Source: Microvirga sp. (GTDB taxonomy: Bacteria; Pseudomonadota; Alphaproteobacteria; Rhizobiales; Beijerinckiaceae). From it: a stretch of 64,000 bases of DNA. Of the stretch, positions 61,551 through 64,000 are shown piece after piece; within the stretch, counting starts at the first letter, position 1; each line of letters starts with the position of its first letter. The DNA lies in contig JAQSWQ010000007.1 in NCBI GenBank assembly GCA_029266525.1, forward strand, positions 1 to 64,000. Direction: 5' to 3'. The translations under genes and the position numbers were made by a program. Below the pieces are notes generated by a model that searched no databases, was not told the DNA's origin, and saw only the letters and a list, made by a program, of their open reading frames with translations.

Positions 61551-62341
61551 TGACGCGCGCGCTGCTCATCGCGCTTGCAGGGCTGAGCTACCTATTGGTG
61601 CTCGGGCCGATCCTGATAGTGATCGTGACGGCGTTCTCACCGACCGAGTTCTTCGTCTTCCCGCCGCCGTCCTTGAGCCTACGCTGGTTCGCGGCGTTCT
61701 TCGAAACCGAGAGCCTTCGCGATGCATTCGTGCGGTCGGTCTGGCTTGCAGCCCTGTCCTGCGTGTGTGCGACGGTCGTCGGTACCATGGCGGCGCTCGC
61801 AATCGCGCGGCGGCGCGGATGGGTCTTCACGACGCTTCAGAGCCTCTTCCTCGCGCCGCTGATCTTCCCCGCGATCGTGTTCGGGCTATCGCTTCTGTTG
61901 TTCTTCAAGCTGATCGGCGGCGTGCCGGAGTTCCCGGGCCTCGTCATCGCCCACACGATCCTCGGCACGCCTTTCGTGGTGCGTGCGGTCTCGGCGAGCG
62001 TGCTCGCCGTCGATCCCGTGCTCGAGGAGGCAAGCGCAAGCCTGCGCGCCGGCCCCTTGCGGACCTTCCGCCTCGTCACCCTGCCGCTGATCTGGCCCAG
62101 CATCATTTCCGGTGCGCTGTTCGCCTTCATCCTTTCGCTCGGCGAGCTCAACGCGGCGCTGTTCCTCACCGGCCCCGGCGTGACGACGCTGCCGATCGAG
62201 ATCTTCAGCTATCTGCAGTTTCAGGGCGGCCAACTCGTCATCGCGGCCGCATCGGCGGTGCAGGTCGGCATCATCCTCGTGCTGGTCGTGGCGGTGGAGC
62301 GCCTCATCGGCCTGCGGCGGATCGTCCGCTCCCCGTCGTAG
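61550..62341 (+). CDS. Polyamine-type ABC transporter permease (PotC-like)
   Basis: 263-residue permease from the ATG at 61550 (TGATG overlap). LLVLGPILIVIVTAFSPTEFFVFPPPSLSLRWFAAFF is the PotC N-terminal pattern, and LEEASASLRAGPLRTFRLVTLPLIWPSIISG is the coupling loop. Completes the PotD-GATase-PotA-PotB-PotC set. The ORF-track extension to 60650 is a shadow of PotB. Confidence 0.92.
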   Translation: MTRALLIALAGLSYLLVLGPILIVIVTAFSPTEFFVFPPPSLSLRWFAAFFETESLRDAFVRSVWLAALSCVCATVVGTMAALAIARRRGWVFTTLQSLFLAPLIFPAIVFGLSLLLFFKLIGGVPEFPGLVIAHTILGTPFVVRAVSASVLAVDPVLEEASASLRAGPLRTFRLVTLPLIWPSIISGALFAFILSLGELNAALFLTGPGVTTLPIEIFSYLQFQGGQLVIAAASAVQVGIILVLVVAVERLIGLRRIVRSPS

Positions 62342-62416
62342 CGAAGCGGGCCTTGCGTAGCGTCAGCGGATTGACAGCCGCGCGCCAGCCATGCCCTCAA
62401 TCGGACGGGGGCAACG

Positions 62417-63079
62417 TTGGGCTATCGCTTCAATTTCCGGGATGTGTTCGCGCAGCAGGACTTCCTCCTTGAGGGCCTCGTCCTGACGCTGCAGCTCTCG
62501 TTCGTGGCCATGGCGCTCGGGCTGCTCGTCGGCGTGACCGGCGCCGCGCTGCGCCTCTATGGCCCCCGCCCGGTCCGGGCGGTCGTCGCGACCTATGTCG
62601 AGGCCATCCGCAACACGCCGCTTTTGGTTCAGCTCTTTCTCGTCTTCTTCGGCCTGCCGAGCCTCGGCATCCGGCTCGACGCCACGACGGCTTCGATTAT
62701 CGCGCTCACCGTCAACCTCGGCGCCTACGCGACCGAGATCGTGCGGGCCGGGCTCCAGGCGATCCCGCGCGCCCAGATCGAAGCTGGGGTGTCGCTCGGC
62801 CTCTCGCGGCTGCAGGTCTTCCGCTACATTGTCCTGATGCCGGCGCTCAGGGTCATGTACCCGGCGCTCGCGAGCCAGTTCATCCTCCTGATGCTCGCGA
62901 CGAGCGTGGTCTCGCAGATCTCGGCGCCCGACCTCTTCCACACCGCCTCGATCATCCAGTCGCGCACCTTCCGCGATTTCGAGGTCTATATCGTGGTCGC
63001 TGCGCTCTATCTCGCGCTGGCGCTGGCCTTCCGCCTCGCCTTTGCCGGCCTCTATCAGGTGGCTTTCGCGCGAAGATGA
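62417..63079 (+). CDS. Polar amino-acid ABC transporter permease 1 (HisM/GlnP family)
   Basis: 220 residues from a TTG start. EGLVLTLQLSFVAMALGLLVGVTGAALRLYGPRPVRAVVATYVEAIRNTPLLVQLFLVFFGLP is the HEQRo-type N-terminal signature, and GLQAIPRAQIEAGVSLGLSRLQVFRYIVLMPALRVMYPAL is the coupling loop. First gene of a second importer after a 75-bp gap; no receptor gene precedes it. It overlaps the second permease by four bases. Confidence 0.9.
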   Translation: MGYRFNFRDVFAQQDFLLEGLVLTLQLSFVAMALGLLVGVTGAALRLYGPRPVRAVVATYVEAIRNTPLLVQLFLVFFGLPSLGIRLDATTASIIALTVNLGAYATEIVRAGLQAIPRAQIEAGVSLGLSRLQVFRYIVLMPALRVMYPALASQFILLMLATSVVSQISAPDLFHTASIIQSRTFRDFEVYIVVAALYLALALAFRLAFAGLYQVAFARR

Positions 63080-63726
63080 TCCGCGAGTTCGGCTTCATCG
63101 ACTTCATGTACCTCCTCGCGGCGGCGCGCTGGACGGTCGCGCTCTCCGGGGTCGCCTTCCTGGGCGGAGGCTTGGTCGGCCTCCTCGTCGCGCTGATGCG
63201 CGTGACGCCGCTGGCGCCGGTGCGCTGGCTCGCCACCATCTACGTCCAGGCGGTGCAGGGCACGCCGCTGCTCGCCTGGCTGTTCCTGTTCTATTTCGGC
63301 CTTCCCCTCGTCGGTCTCGTGGTCAACCCCTGGATCGCGGCGGCGACCGCCTTCGCGATCTATGCCGGCGCCTTCCTCGGCGATATCTGGCGCGGGGCGC
63401 TCGCCGCAATCCCGCGCACGCAGTGGGAGGCGGGCGCCTCGCTCGGCTTGAGCTTCCTCGACCAGCTCCGCTACATCATCATGCCGCAGGCGGTGCGGAT
63501 CGCCATCCCGCCCACGGTGGGCTTCCTTGTCCAGCTCATCAAGAACACCTCGCTCGCCGCCGCGATCGGCTTCGTCGAGCTCACCCGCGAGGCGCAGATC
63601 ACCAATGCGTCGACCTTCCGCCCCATGACCGTGTTCGTGATCGTCGCGGCGATTTATTTCGCCATGTGCTTCCCGCTGACCCAGTGGAGCCGATACCTCG
63701 AGCAGAGGCTTCATGTCGCTCGTTGA
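63076..63726 (+). CDS. Polar amino-acid ABC transporter permease 2
   Basis: 216 residues. ARWTVALSGVAFLGGGLVGLLVALMRVTPLAPVRWLATIYVQAVQGTPLLAWLFLFYFGLP and ALAAIPRTQWEAGASLGLSFLDQLRYIIMPQAVRIAIPPTVGFLVQLIKNTSLAAAIGFVEL are the family motifs. Pairs with permease 1; its last 14 bases overlap the ATPase gene. Confidence 0.92.
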   Translation: MIREFGFIDFMYLLAAARWTVALSGVAFLGGGLVGLLVALMRVTPLAPVRWLATIYVQAVQGTPLLAWLFLFYFGLPLVGLVVNPWIAAATAFAIYAGAFLGDIWRGALAAIPRTQWEAGASLGLSFLDQLRYIIMPQAVRIAIPPTVGFLVQLIKNTSLAAAIGFVELTREAQITNASTFRPMTVFVIVAAIYFAMCFPLTQWSRYLEQRLHVAR

Positions 63727-64000
63727 GCTTTCACATGTCGTCAAGCGCTTCGGGACCAACACCGTGCTCGACGACGTCTCGATGACGGTCGCGCCGGGCG
63801 AGATCATCGCGGTGATCGGGCGCTCGGGCTCGGGCAAGAGCACGATGCTTCGCTGCATCAACGGGCTCGAGCCGATCCAGGACGGCCGCATCCTGTTCGA
63901 CGGCGCCGTCGTGAACGATCCGCAGACCGACCTGCGCGCCCTGCGCCAGCGCGTCGGCATCGTCTTTCAGAGCTACAACCTCTTCCCTCACCTGTCGGTC
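63713..64000 (+). CDS. Polar amino-acid ABC transporter ATPase, partial (GlnQ family)
   Basis: Only the first 96 codons lie in the window. MSLVELSHVVKRFGTNTVLDDVSMTVAPGEIIAVIGRSGSGKSTMLRCINGLE contains Walker A, and VGIVFQSYNLFPHLSV the Q-loop. It runs off the right end. The receptor gene, if linked, should lie further right. Confidence 0.92.
   Translation, partial: MSLVELSHVVKRFGTNTVLDDVSMTVAPGEIIAVIGRSGSGKSTMLRCINGLEPIQDGRILFDGAVVNDPQTDLRALRQRVGIVFQSYNLFPHLSV

Overview
The window is a GC-rich (high 60s %) chromosomal segment of an alphaproteobacterium, most likely a free-living member of the Hyphomicrobiales (Rhizobiales: Bradyrhizobium, Rhodoplanes or Pseudolabrys-like). The evidence is the gene content (box benzoyl-CoA genes, feruloyl-CoA synthase, many ABC/TRAP uptake systems), the GGAAC-N16/17-CGTT (EcfG-type) promoters, the frequent ATGA/GTGA/TTGA gene overlaps, and several families of dispersed extragenic palindromes typical of this order. 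I see no rRNA, tRNA, CRISPR, IS element or prophage.

Layout. 374-7773 (-): nucleoside salvage (two nucleoside-type ABC permeases, cdd, punA, deoC, deoA), a 2-hydroxyacid dehydrogenase and a D-amino-acid transaminase. 7913-10608: a DapA-family lyase/synthase and the 5-oxoprolinase subunits pxpB/pxpC. 10673-15033 (-): a stress module of a single-domain response regulator, four small membrane or low-complexity proteins (DUF883-like, DUF3618, holin/DUF1469-like, one unassigned) and a YihY/BrkB protein, with EcfG-like promoters. 15117-20667: a complete dipeptide-type ABC transporter (ATPases and permeases leftward, binding protein divergent). 20664-25143: small proteins, creatininase-like hydrolase, ketopantoate-reductase-like protein, SDR and a class III CoA transferase. 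25271-25947: a Phd/VapC-type toxin-antitoxin pair. 25985-32654: MaoC-like hydratase, acyl-CoA dehydrogenase, TAXI-TRAP transporter and AzlCD exporter.

32658-53854 is an aromatic-acid island. A feruloyl-CoA synthase, a crotonase and a 4-hydroxybenzoyl-CoA-type thioesterase run left; a livKHMGF-type transporter runs right; then boxR, boxA, boxB, boxC, a DUF309 gene, an alpha/beta hydrolase and benzoate-CoA ligase run left; finally a nitrate/taurine-type ABC transporter (binding-protein gene frameshifted) and an FAD oxidoreductase run right. Together they import aromatic acids, activate benzoate to benzoyl-CoA, epoxidise it (BoxAB) and open the ring (BoxC). Three intergenic regions of this island carry a 13-bp motif close to GAACTATAGTGCA. 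At two of them, boxC and liv, it occurs as a tandem pair with exactly 32-bp spacing; at the ligase the second copy is weak but also 32 bp away. This suggests one regulon, probably controlled by BoxR.

53817-64000: rpmB, a DUF3108 protein, a gamma-glutamyltransferase-like enzyme followed by a polyamine-type ABC transporter that contains an unusual GATase-like protein, and the start of a polar amino-acid ABC transporter whose ATPase runs off the window.

Assignments come from reading protein motifs by eye; no database search was possible. Starts were chosen from ribosome-binding sites and stop/start overlaps.
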